11,675 nt of DNA from Bacillota bacterium (GTDB lineage: Bacteria; Bacillota; Clostridia; Oscillospirales; JAKOTC01). A program made the position numbers and the translations under genes. This document shows positions 6,020-11,675 of this stretch, piece after piece. The stretch is from contig JAKOTC010000212.1 in the NCBI GenBank assembly GCA_029776465.1, positions 1 to 11,675 of the forward strand, written 5' to 3'. Numbering within the stretch: position 1 is the first letter of the stretch; every line of letters begins with the position of its first letter. The notes under the pieces were generated by a model that was not told the origin of the DNA, did no database searches, and saw only the letters and a program-made list of their open reading frames with translations.

Positions 6020-8358
6020 ATCGGAATGCCCGCCGTTTTTAATACAGTATCCATGTTATCGGCCGGCACAAACTTAATTTTTTCCTTCACCGTTTTATCC
6101 ACCTCATATAAGTCGGGCAGATTATCCGCGGGTATGATCACGGTTTTGATGCCCGCCCGATAGGCTGCCATGGATTTCTCCCGGAGACCGCCGATGGGCA
6201 GAATCCGGCCCCGAAGGGTGATTTCACCGGTCATGGCCACATCCCGATGAACCGGTTTGTTGGTGAGCGCCGAGATAATGGCTGTGGCAATGGTAATGCC
6301 GGCAGAGGGACCGTCCTTGGGCACCGCTCCTTCGGGAACATGGATGTGCAGGTCTTTTGTCTTATAAAAATCCTTATCAATTCCAAGCTCATCTACCCGG
6401 GAACGGGCATAGCTGAGAGCCGTATGGGCGGACTCCTTCATCACATCCCCCAAAGAACCGGTGAGCTCGATTTTACCGCTTCCTTCTAAAACGGTAACTT
6501 CAATGGGCAGGGTATCCCCTCCCGCCGCGGTCCAGGCAAGACCGGTAACAACCCCGACCTCATCCTTATTCAGGAGGGGATCGGGTTTATATTTCGCAGG
6601 TCCAAGCATTTCCACCAGCTTCTTAGAGGTGATGACCACGCTTTTTACTTGGCCCTCGGCAATTTTCACTGCGGTTTTGCGGCACAGCGTGGCGATCTCC
6701 CGCTCCAGATTTCGAACGCCGGCCTCACGGGTATAGTTGTCGCAAAGCTCACGCAAGACATCCTCGCTGACCCTAAGATTCGCGGAGGTGAGCCCATGCT
6801 TTTTCAACTGTTTAGGCACCAGATGAAGTTTGGCAATCTGAACCTTCTCCTCACGGGTATAGCTGGAAAGGTGGATCACTTCCATACGGTCAAGCAAGGG
6901 GTCGGGTATATTTTCCTCATAGTTTGCCGTTGTAATAAAAAGAACGTCGGATAAATCAAAGGGCAGCTCGACGAAATGGTCGACAAAGTTTTTATTCTGC
7001 TCTGCGTCCAACACTTCCAGCAAGGCCGACGCCGGGTCGCCACGAAAATCACTGCTCATTTTATCAATCTCGTCCAGCAGAATAACCGGGTTTTTGGTTT
7101 TGGCCTGAATCAAGGCGTTGATGATCCGGCCGGGCATAGCCCCCACATAGGTTTTGCGGTGCCCCCGGATATCTGCCTCATCCCTTACGCCGCCGAGAGA
7201 AATCCGGACAAATTCCCGGCCTGACGCGTGAGCAATGGAACGGGCAACCGAGGTTTTACCCACACCCGGAGACCCTACAAGGCAGAGAATCTGCCCCTTC
7301 ACATCATCGGACAAAAGCTGAACTGCCATGTACTCTATAATCCGCTCTTTGACCTTTTCAAGCCCGTAATGGTCTTTATCCAGTATCTTTCTGATCTCGG
7401 CAATGGATTTTCTCTTGTGGGACATTTTATTCCAGGGAAGGTCAAGGCAGGTGTCCAGATAGTTGCGAATCACTGTGGCCTCGTGGGAACCCGGGGGCAT
7501 CTTGGAAAGCTTTCCGGCTTCCTTCAAGAGTTTTTCCTCTACTTCCCCGCCCACATTGAGGGCCATGATCTTACTCTCATATTCATAATATTCATCCGGA
7601 CCGCCGTCCGTTTCGCCGAGTTCGGAAGATATGGTGCGGATCTGCTCTTTTAAATAGTACTCTCTTTGGCTTTTATCCATAGCCAATTTGACTTTTTCCT
7701 GAATTTCATTCTCAATCTCGAGAACCGAGTTTTCATGCGCCAGAATCTGAATCAGCTTTTTCAGGCGTTTCAAGGGATCATACTCCTCCAAAACCACCTG
7801 CTGGTCCTCAAAAGAGATCATGGTGTTGGCCGCCAAATAATCGGCAAGCATACCCGGACGTTTTTCCGATATACCGTTTCCGACCACTTCTGGCGCCATA
7901 TCGCCGGATAAAGCGGCATAGCGGGTAAAAAGCTGGTGAGCTGTCTTTACCAGGGCTTCCATCGTGGGAGTTTTCTTTACGGGCTCAGGTTCGGAAAACA
8001 TACTAATCTCGGCGCTGAAATAGGGTTCGGTGGTTTCATATCGGTTGATGGCGCCACGATATAAACCCTCAACCAAAATGCTCAATGTCTCCTGATTGCG
8101 GCGAACAACCTGCTTGATCTGCGCCACGGTTCCGATGGTATATATATCATTGATTCCGGGTTCCTGGTCCGTCGGATTTTTCTGAGCCACCAAAAAAATC
8201 CGCTGATCGGTTTGAGCAGCTTGTTCAAGGGCCATCAGAGACTTTTTTCTGGCCACATCAAACCGTAAAACCATCTGGGGAAGCAACACAACCCCCCGTA
8301 AGGCTATTACAGGCAATACCGCTGAATCAAAGACGAGCGGTGAAGTCTTTTTTATCAT
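6016..8358 (-). CDS. lon: ATP-dependent protease LonA
   Basis: Lon is a cytoplasmic AAA+ serine protease that unfolds and degrades damaged and regulatory proteins as a hexamer. The 780-aa protein is full length. It has an N-terminal substrate-binding domain (about 12-205, [16 protein letters not shown]), a coiled helical region with the [10 protein letters not shown] signature (231-240), Walker A GSPGVGKT (362-369), Walker B VILLDE (425-430) and an arginine at R491 in [10 protein letters not shown]. The C-terminal protease domain has catalytic Ser685 in KDGPSAG and Lys728 in GGLREK. All expected catalytic residues are present. The start has GAGG (8367-8370) 8 nt upstream. It heads the operon lon-engB-glycoside hydrolase-membrane protein and is driven by a sigma-A promoter at 8433-8461. 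No CIRCE, CtsR or HAIR box is recognisable, but the leader has an inverted repeat. Confidence 0.98.
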   Translation of the reverse strand: MIKKTSPLVFDSAVLPVIALRGVVLLPQMVLRFDVARKKSLMALEQAAQTDQRIFLVAQKNPTDQEPGINDIYTIGTVAQIKQVVRRNQETLSILVEGLYRGAINRYETTEPYFSAEISMFSEPEPVKKTPTMEALVKTAHQLFTRYAALSGDMAPEVVGNGISEKRPGMLADYLAANTMISFEDQQVVLEEYDPLKRLKKLIQILAHENSVLEIENEIQEKVKLAMDKSQREYYLKEQIRTISSELGETDGGPDEYYEYESKIMALNVGGEVEEKLLKEAGKLSKMPPGSHEATVIRNYLDTCLDLPWNKMSHKRKSIAEIRKILDKDHYGLEKVKERIIEYMAVQLLSDDVKGQILCLVGSPGVGKTSVARSIAHASGREFVRISLGGVRDEADIRGHRKTYVGAMPGRIINALIQAKTKNPVILLDEIDKMSSDFRGDPASALLEVLDAEQNKNFVDHFVELPFDLSDVLFITTANYEENIPDPLLDRMEVIHLSSYTREEKVQIAKLHLVPKQLKKHGLTSANLRVSEDVLRELCDNYTREAGVRNLEREIATLCRKTAVKIAEGQVKSVVITSKKLVEMLGPAKYKPDPLLNKDEVGVVTGLAWTAAGGDTLPIEVTVLEGSGKIELTGSLGDVMKESAHTALSYARSRVDELGIDKDFYKTKDLHIHVPEGAVPKDGPSAGITIATAIISALTNKPVHRDVAMTGEITLRGRILPIGGLREKSMAAYRAGIKTVIIPADNLPDLYEVDKTVKEKIKFVPADNMDTVLKTAGIPI

Positions 8359-8388
8359 TCTATGTACCTCGCTTGTTATCCAATAAGC

Positions 8389-8410
8389 GGATGGATAGAA
8401 ACCTCCATCC
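8389..8410 (-). repeat. Inverted repeat in the lon leader
   Basis: GGATGGA and TCCATCC (8389-8395, 8404-8410) are exact reverse complements separated by 8 nt. They lie between the predicted transcription start (about 8426) and the lon SD. It could be a leader hairpin or a repressor operator. It matches no heat-shock operator I know (CIRCE, CtsR, HAIR). Confidence 0.55.
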
Positions 8411-8432
8411 TAATGATTCTCTTACTAATTAT

Positions 8433-8461
8433 ATTATACCTTATTGCGCGATGATTTTCAA
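8433..8461 (-). promoter_or_regulatory. Sigma-A promoter of the lon operon
   Basis: On the minus strand, -35 TTGAAA (8456-8461), a 17-nt spacer and -10 TATAAT (8433-8438). The leader to the lon start is about 68 nt. Unlike the other promoters here, the -10 is not preceded by TG. Confidence 0.85.
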
Positions 8462-8532
8462 CTGGCAGCCCTTTTAATTTCCATTATGTGTAAGTTCTAT
8501 GACTTTTTACCGGCCGGCTCAATTAATATTAT

Positions 8533-8561
8533 ATTGTATCAGATTCACCCTTTTCTGTCTA
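8533..8561 (-). promoter_or_regulatory. Possible second, distal promoter upstream of lon
   Basis: On the minus strand TAGACA (8556-8561) and TACAAT (8533-8538) are 17 nt apart, with a TGA extension before the -10: five of six bases match in each box. Transcription from it would pass through the proximal promoter into lon, giving a leader of about 170 nt. The 319-nt gap between lon and tRNA-Leu otherwise holds only the lon and tRNA promoters. I see no gene in 8462-8634. Confidence 0.4.
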
Positions 8562-8634
8562 TACAAAGGGGATTTGCTGATCCAATGCAAATTCCGTGAC
8601 CCCTTATTAAATCCCGAAAATTCATGCATGGCAA

Positions 8635-8664
8635 TTGACACAGCCGCTGTCTCTGTGATAAAAT
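8635..8664 (+). promoter_or_regulatory. Sigma-A promoter of tRNA-Leu
   Basis: Consensus -35 TTGACA (8635-8640), an 18-nt spacer and -10 TAAAAT (8659-8664), preceded by TGA. The -10 ends 13 nt before the tRNA 5' end, nearly the same geometry as the tRNA-Gly promoter. Confidence 0.85.
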
Positions 8665-8677
8665 AATACGCGGATAT

Positions 8678-8760
8678 GCGGATGTGGCGGAATGGCAGAC
8701 GCGATGGATTTAGGTTCCATTGTCCCAGACGTAGGGGTTCAAGTCCCCTCATCCGCACCA
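8678..8760 (+). tRNA. tRNA-Leu, anticodon TAG, CCA encoded
   Basis: This 83-nt class II tRNA has acceptor GCGGATG/CATCCGC and a D arm with GCGGAATGGCAGACGC. The anticodon stem ATGGA/TCCAT encloses loop TTTAGGT with anticodon UAG. A variable arm of about 12 nt follows, then T arm AGGGG-TTCAAGT-CCCCT, discriminator A and an encoded CCA (8758-8760). It reads CUN leucine codons. Its 7-bp acceptor stem is identical to that of the tRNA-Gly at 2823-2898. It has its own promoter and terminator. Confidence 0.97.
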
Positions 8761-8767
8761 ACAGAAA

Positions 8768-8800
8768 CCCGTACAACATTGTGTTTGTGCGGGATTTTTA
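8768..8800 (+). terminator. Intrinsic terminator of tRNA-Leu
   Basis: CCCGTACAA (8768-8776) pairs with TTGTGCGGG (8785-8793) as a 9-bp stem with one G-U pair and an 8-nt loop. ATTTTTA follows. It begins 7 nt after the CCA end. Confidence 0.82.
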
Positions 8801-8826
8801 TCGCAGTTTATACCAACAGGTTTGCC

Positions 8827-8855
8827 TTGATAAATATCGGATTTTGTGTTATAAT
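8827..8855 (+). promoter_or_regulatory. Sigma-A promoter of the lipoprotein gene
   Basis: -35 TTGATA (8827-8832), a 17-nt spacer and perfect -10 TATAAT (8850-8855), with TG one base before the -10. The predicted start near 8862 gives a leader of about 42 nt. Confidence 0.82.
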
Positions 8856-8903
8856 GGCTTAAAATTACATAATTTTTAAAAGAGATTTACGAAAGGGATT
8901 TAT

Positions 8904-9512
8904 ATGAAAAAAATTACAACAATGGTTATCGCCTTTGTTTTTGTGCTGACAATGGCCGGTTGCGATAATACAGCCTCCTCTGCCGCTTCGAATCTGTCTG
9001 ATTCTTCCGCTTCCTCGGTGACAGCTTCAGCCTCCGAAACCGCCGGATATAAAGTTGAAAAAAGCTTATCCAGCGTAAAACTGACGCTTCCGATCTCAGC
9101 CGTTACCAATCAGATCGACTTTGATGCAAAGGAATATGCGAGAAAAAACGGGTATAAGGAAGTTATTGTGAACGACGACAATTCTGTTACGATTACAATG
9201 TCCAAAAAGCAATACACCCAGATGCTTGAGAACATCAAAAAAAATATCGACAACAGCCTGGCTTCTGCGGTTAATGCTTCCCCGACTCCTTACATTAAAA
9301 GCATTACTTCCGGCGAAGATTATAAAACCATTACCGTTGATGTGGAGCGTGCCGGCTTCAACGCCGCCGGCGGAAGCACCATGCCTTACACCATCGGCAC
9401 GCTGGGTGCAAGCTATCAGCAATACTTGGGCATGAACCCCAAATGTGAGGTTATCGTTCGGGATGCCGACACGCAGGAAACCATATTCAGCATCATATAT
9501 CCCGTTGCTTAG
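8904..9512 (+). CDS. Small surface lipoprotein of unknown function
   Basis: The 202-aa product begins with a short basic n-region (MKK), a hydrophobic core and the lipobox LTMAGC, so C20 should be lipidated and the protein anchored to the outer face of the membrane. Residues 21-48 form a Ser/Ala/Thr-rich, low-complexity tether. From about residue 50 the chain looks globular with alternating strands and one helix: VKLTLPISAV, an FDAKEYARKNGYKEVIVND segment, SVTITMSKKQYTQMLENIKKNIDNSL, then SITSGEDYKTITVDVERAGF and a C-terminal strand ending IFSIIYPVA. I do not recognise a named domain. SD AAAGGGA (8892-8898) sets the start. It has its own promoter just after tRNA-Leu, and the next gene follows after a hairpin and 113 nt. 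There are no enzymatic motifs, so a structural, binding or envelope role is possible but unproven. Confidence 0.9.
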   Translation: MKKITTMVIAFVFVLTMAGCDNTASSAASNLSDSSASSVTASASETAGYKVEKSLSSVKLTLPISAVTNQIDFDAKEYARKNGYKEVIVNDDNSVTITMSKKQYTQMLENIKKNIDNSLASAVNASPTPYIKSITSGEDYKTITVDVERAGFNAAGGSTMPYTIGTLGASYQQYLGMNPKCEVIVRDADTQETIFSIIYPVA

Positions 9513-9523
9513 TCCGTGATTCT

Positions 9524-9550
9524 GAGCCGATTGTTCCACGCAATCGGCTC
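9524..9550 (+). repeat. Perfect 10-bp hairpin without a U-tract after the lipoprotein gene
   Basis: GAGCCGATTG (9524-9533) and CAATCGGCTC (9541-9550) are exact reverse complements with a 7-nt loop TTCCACG, starting 11 nt after the lipoprotein stop. The downstream sequence TGATATTGG has no U-run. It may be a weak terminator, an mRNA 3'-end stabiliser or a protein-binding site. Confidence 0.8.
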
Positions 9551-9625
9551 TGATATTGGTGAACAAATTATCCAAAGTGAATGTGCGGAAGAAATCGGGG
9601 ATCTTTAAATAAGAAAGGTGAAGAC

Positions 9626-10564
9626 ATGCCAGAAAACACACAACAAAAGGCTTGCGTGGCAAAGGTCGGGGGGCAGGCTTTGATTGAGGGCATCCTAATG
9701 AAAAGTCCCAAGCATAGCGCGGTTGTCCTTCGATTGCCCGACCAATCCATTGATATAAATGTTTTTGAGAACAAAAGCATCAAAGATCGATATAAGTTTT
9801 TCAAGCTTCCGGTTGTAAGAGGGGCTGTGACATTTATTGAATCCATGGTGGAAGGCTATAAAATGCTGATGTTGTCAGCCGAAAAGGTTTTCCCTGATGA
9901 CGAGCCCAAAGACCCGAAGAATGAAAAAAAGGACAGTGCAATTTTTCAAGCCACAGAGGCGCTTGCCTCTGTAATTGGCATTTTGATTGCGATCATGCTG
10001 ATGATTGTGGCCCCGGCCTGGATTGTAAAGTTTATTGATGGGTTCTTTCCCTTGGGATGGAGCAAAACCCTGCTGGAAGGCCTTATTAAAATTCTGCTCT
10101 TTTTTATTTATATCCTGGCAATTTCTCAGATGAAAGACATCAAGAGAATGTTTATGTATCACGGAGCGGAACATAAAACCATCCACTGTTTTGAACAGGG
10201 GCTTCCCCTCACCGTTGAGAATGTGAAAAAAATGAGCCGTCTGCATCCCAGATGCGGCACCAGCTTTATGTTTTTCATGGTGTTGGTGGGGGTGTTGATT
10301 TTCTCTTTTATTACCTGGGATAATCTTATCCTCAGAGTTTTATTGAAGTTACTTATACTGCCCTTTACCGTCGGTATCGGGTATGAACTGCTTCGCCTTT
10401 GCGGCAAATATTCCAATGTTCTGACAAGGATCGTTTCTGCACCGGGCAAGTTTTTTCAGCTTTTTACAACCGTTGAACCAAACGACGACAGAATATTGGA
10501 AATCGGAATTGCCTCTTTGCAGGCAGTAATAGAAAAAGATGGAGAAATGACTTGTAAACAATGA
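9626..10564 (+). CDS. DUF1385 (YqhQ-like) integral membrane protein
   Basis: This 312-aa protein matches the DUF1385 family, conserved in Firmicutes and typically adjacent to prmC or prfA; its function is not established. Conserved elements are KVGGQALIEGILMKSP (13-28), LPVVRGAVTFIESMVEGYKML (61-81), MYHGAEHKTIHCFE (177-190) and RLHPRCGTSFMFFMVL (205-220). Hydrophobic segments lie near 111-136, 148-168, 212-230 and 234-255. The invariant H179, E182, H183, H187 and H207 could form a metal site, but this is inference. I chose ATG 9626, with AAAGG (9614-9618) upstream, over an earlier in-frame ATG at 9581 without an SD. Its stop overlaps the prmC start by 4 nt (ATGA), so the two are translationally coupled. 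No convincing promoter is seen directly upstream, and read-through from the lipoprotein is possible. Confidence 0.94.
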   Translation: MPENTQQKACVAKVGGQALIEGILMKSPKHSAVVLRLPDQSIDINVFENKSIKDRYKFFKLPVVRGAVTFIESMVEGYKMLMLSAEKVFPDDEPKDPKNEKKDSAIFQATEALASVIGILIAIMLMIVAPAWIVKFIDGFFPLGWSKTLLEGLIKILLFFIYILAISQMKDIKRMFMYHGAEHKTIHCFEQGLPLTVENVKKMSRLHPRCGTSFMFFMVLVGVLIFSFITWDNLILRVLLKLLILPFTVGIGYELLRLCGKYSNVLTRIVSAPGKFFQLFTTVEPNDDRILEIGIASLQAVIEKDGEMTCKQ

Positions 10565-11406
10565 GTAAGCTATATCCTTTGCGTCGCCTCATTTGGCGTG
10601 GAACAGAAACTTTAACTACTGCAGGAATTGAAAACGCTCAGAAAGAAGCGGTATGGATAGCAGAACACGCTTTGCAGATTACACAGCAAGACTTAATCAA
10701 TGATCCGGAAAAACTGGTATCCGGTCCCGCCTATCTGTCCATCATACGAAGAAGAGCGAGTGGTGAACCCTTACAGTATTTGCTTGGAACTCAAGACTTT
10801 ATGGGGATGGAACTGAAAGTGGGCAAAGGGGTTTTAATCCCCCGTCCCGAAACCGAAGTGCTGTGCCGGGTGGGAGCAGAACTGGTTAACAAATCAAATC
10901 CCCTTATTTTGGATTTATGCGCCGGAACGGGATGTGTCGGGCTCGGCCTGCAGAAACTGCTGCCGCAGGCTGAAATCATCGCGGTTGAAAAATACGCGGC
11001 CGCCATGCGGTATCTGGAAATGAACACACAGGCTTTCGGCAGAAATTTTAAATTGGTAAAGGCGGATGTGCTGGTTAGCAATCTGTCCGATTTGCCGCCC
11101 GTGGATTTAATAGTCTCAAATCCCCCGTATATTGAGCAGGGCACTTTATCCGCCTTGCAAAAAGAAGTTTTAAGAGAACCCAAAACCGCCCTGGACGGCG
11201 GAGCGGACGGGTTGGATTTTTATCGCAGAATTGCCGCCATGGCAAAAGACCGGTTGAAACCGGATGGCGCATTGGCCGTTGAAATCGGTGCAACGCAAAC
11301 CGGTGAAGTTAAGATGATTTTTGCAAAGGCAGGTATTGGCGATATTGGCGTTGCCCGGGATGATGCCGACCTCGATCGGGTGGTATATGGGAGAATCAGC
11401 AACTAA
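10561..11406 (+). CDS. prmC: Peptide chain release factor N5-glutamine methyltransferase PrmC (HemK)
   Basis: PrmC methylates the glutamine of the GGQ motif in release factors RF1 and RF2, using S-adenosylmethionine, in the cytosol. The 281-aa protein is a normal size. It has a helical N-terminal substrate domain (1-75) with RRRASGEPLQYLLG (63-76) and IPRPETE (93-99). SAM motif I is DLCAGTGCVGLGL (118-130), E143 in AVEK would contact the SAM ribose, and the catalytic NPPY (187-190) is intact. EPKTALDGGADGLDFYR (206-222) and a final DRVVYGR are also family features. The start ATG lies within the ATGA overlap with the upstream gene. There is no close SD (a GGAG is about 16 nt away), so reinitiation is likely. 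prfA, often adjacent in Clostridia, is not the next gene here; a NUDIX gene follows after 20 nt. Confidence 0.97.
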   Translation: MSKLYPLRRLIWRGTETLTTAGIENAQKEAVWIAEHALQITQQDLINDPEKLVSGPAYLSIIRRRASGEPLQYLLGTQDFMGMELKVGKGVLIPRPETEVLCRVGAELVNKSNPLILDLCAGTGCVGLGLQKLLPQAEIIAVEKYAAAMRYLEMNTQAFGRNFKLVKADVLVSNLSDLPPVDLIVSNPPYIEQGTLSALQKEVLREPKTALDGGADGLDFYRRIAAMAKDRLKPDGALAVEIGATQTGEVKMIFAKAGIGDIGVARDDADLDRVVYGRISN

Positions 11407-11426
11407 AGATTAAAGGACGTGGTTGT

Positions 11427-11675
11427 TTGAATCTGCAGAATGTGGCCACTGTATATCTCTTGAACGGGGATAAGATTTTGCTGAAGAACTGTATCGGCCT
11501 TAGAGCATTTGAAACTGTGGCCTGTGGAATCAGCGGTTATTTCCAGTCAAATGAATTTAATGACCCAACTTTGTGCGCATTGCGCGAACTCTGCAGAGAG
11601 ACGGGGACAACTTGGGGAGAGTTGTCCGGCATGAAGCTGAAATATATCACAACCCGATTAAACGATTATGAAATC
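11427..11675 (+). CDS. Partial NUDIX hydrolase, TTG start, running off the right edge
   Basis: An open frame of 83 codons runs from TTG at 11427 to the window end. AAAGGA (11412-11417) lies 9 nt upstream, 20 nt after prmC, with no terminator between, so it is probably cotranscribed. The N-terminal strand ATVYLLNGDKILL (7-19), the CGISGYF turn (33-39) and ALRELCRETGT (51-61) identify the NUDIX fold. The box G37-x5-E43-x9-R53-E54-L-C-R57-E58-T-G60-T61 has two extra residues compared with the classic x7 spacing. Arg57 occupies the first of the two Glu positions in REUxEExGU, while E54 and E58 remain. Such proteins cleave nucleoside diphosphate-X compounds, but the substrate cannot be predicted. 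The first in-frame ATG is codon 69, so TTG (or a GTG at codon 6) must be the start. Confidence 0.85.
   Translation, partial: MNLQNVATVYLLNGDKILLKNCIGLRAFETVACGISGYFQSNEFNDPTLCALRELCRETGTTWGELSGMKLKYITTRLNDYEI

Noticed and set aside
8551-8575. CCCTTT/AAAGGG inverted repeat in the lon to tRNA-Leu gap
   Set aside because: Only 6 bp with an 11-nt loop and no U-tract; compatible with chance.
8519-8779. Minus-strand 86-aa frame with LLVRMRGLEPLRLGQ
   Set aside because: It is the antisense reading of tRNA-Leu plus promoter and terminator sequence; no SD and no protein-like composition.
8676-8879. Plus-strand 67-aa frame beginning MRMWRNGRRDGF
   Set aside because: It is the translation of tRNA-Leu and its flanks. 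This peptide pattern is a classic tRNA artefact.
9531-9559. Possible promoter TTGTTC-17-TATTGG before DUF1385
   Set aside because: Both boxes are poor and overlap the perfect hairpin, so it is not supportable from sequence alone.
9581-9625. 15-residue N-terminal extension of the DUF1385 protein
   Set aside because: The upstream ATG lacks an SD, while ATG 9626 has AAAGG at proper spacing and the usual family N-terminus.

Overview
The window reads as chromosomal DNA of a low-to-mid GC Gram-positive anaerobe of the Clostridia (Bacillota). An uncultured Oscillospirales/Ruminococcaceae-like genome is my best guess. Grounds: strong AGGAGG-type ribosome binding sites, sigma-A promoters with TG-extended -10 boxes, CCA-encoded tRNAs, a lipoprotein with a Gram-positive lipobox, a lonA-engB pair as in Bacillus, and a DUF1385 (YqhQ-like)-prmC pair as in many Clostridia. 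No mobile element, CRISPR array, rRNA or phage gene is visible. Genus-level placement is inference.

Left part, minus strand (1-2900). A partial DUF3298/DUF4163-like gene runs off the left edge. Upstream of it lies a two-gene unit, mnmA (tRNA 2-thiouridylase) then nadA (quinolinate synthase), with a near-consensus promoter and a leader of about 155 nt in front and an intrinsic terminator behind. Upstream again is tRNA-Gly(GCC), with its own perfect-consensus promoter and terminator.

Middle, minus strand (2949-8560). A tightly packed four-gene operon reads lon, engB, a cytoplasmic DUF5060/DUF4038 apiosidase-like glycoside hydrolase, and a multi-pass membrane protein faintly resembling the YhfC family. 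lon and engB overlap by 4 nt, engB and the hydrolase are 3 nt apart, and the SD of the last gene overlaps the hydrolase stop codon. lon has a clear sigma-A promoter, a possible second promoter farther upstream and an inverted repeat in the leader. There is no obvious terminator after the last gene, so transcripts may run into tRNA-Gly.

Right part, plus strand (8635-11675). Divergent from lon are tRNA-Leu(UAG) with promoter and terminator, a small lipoprotein of unknown function with its own promoter, a U-tract-less hairpin, then DUF1385 membrane protein, prmC (release-factor glutamine methyltransferase, 4-nt overlap) and a truncated TTG-start NUDIX hydrolase. prfA, the usual partner of prmC, is not the next gene.

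Functionally the window is mostly information-processing and protein-quality housekeeping: tRNA supply and modification, ribosome assembly, release-factor methylation and proteolysis, plus NAD synthesis. The least expected part is the hydrolase plus membrane-protein pair coupled behind lon-engB. I see no convincing wholly new system; that pair and the uncharacterised lipoprotein are the best places to look.
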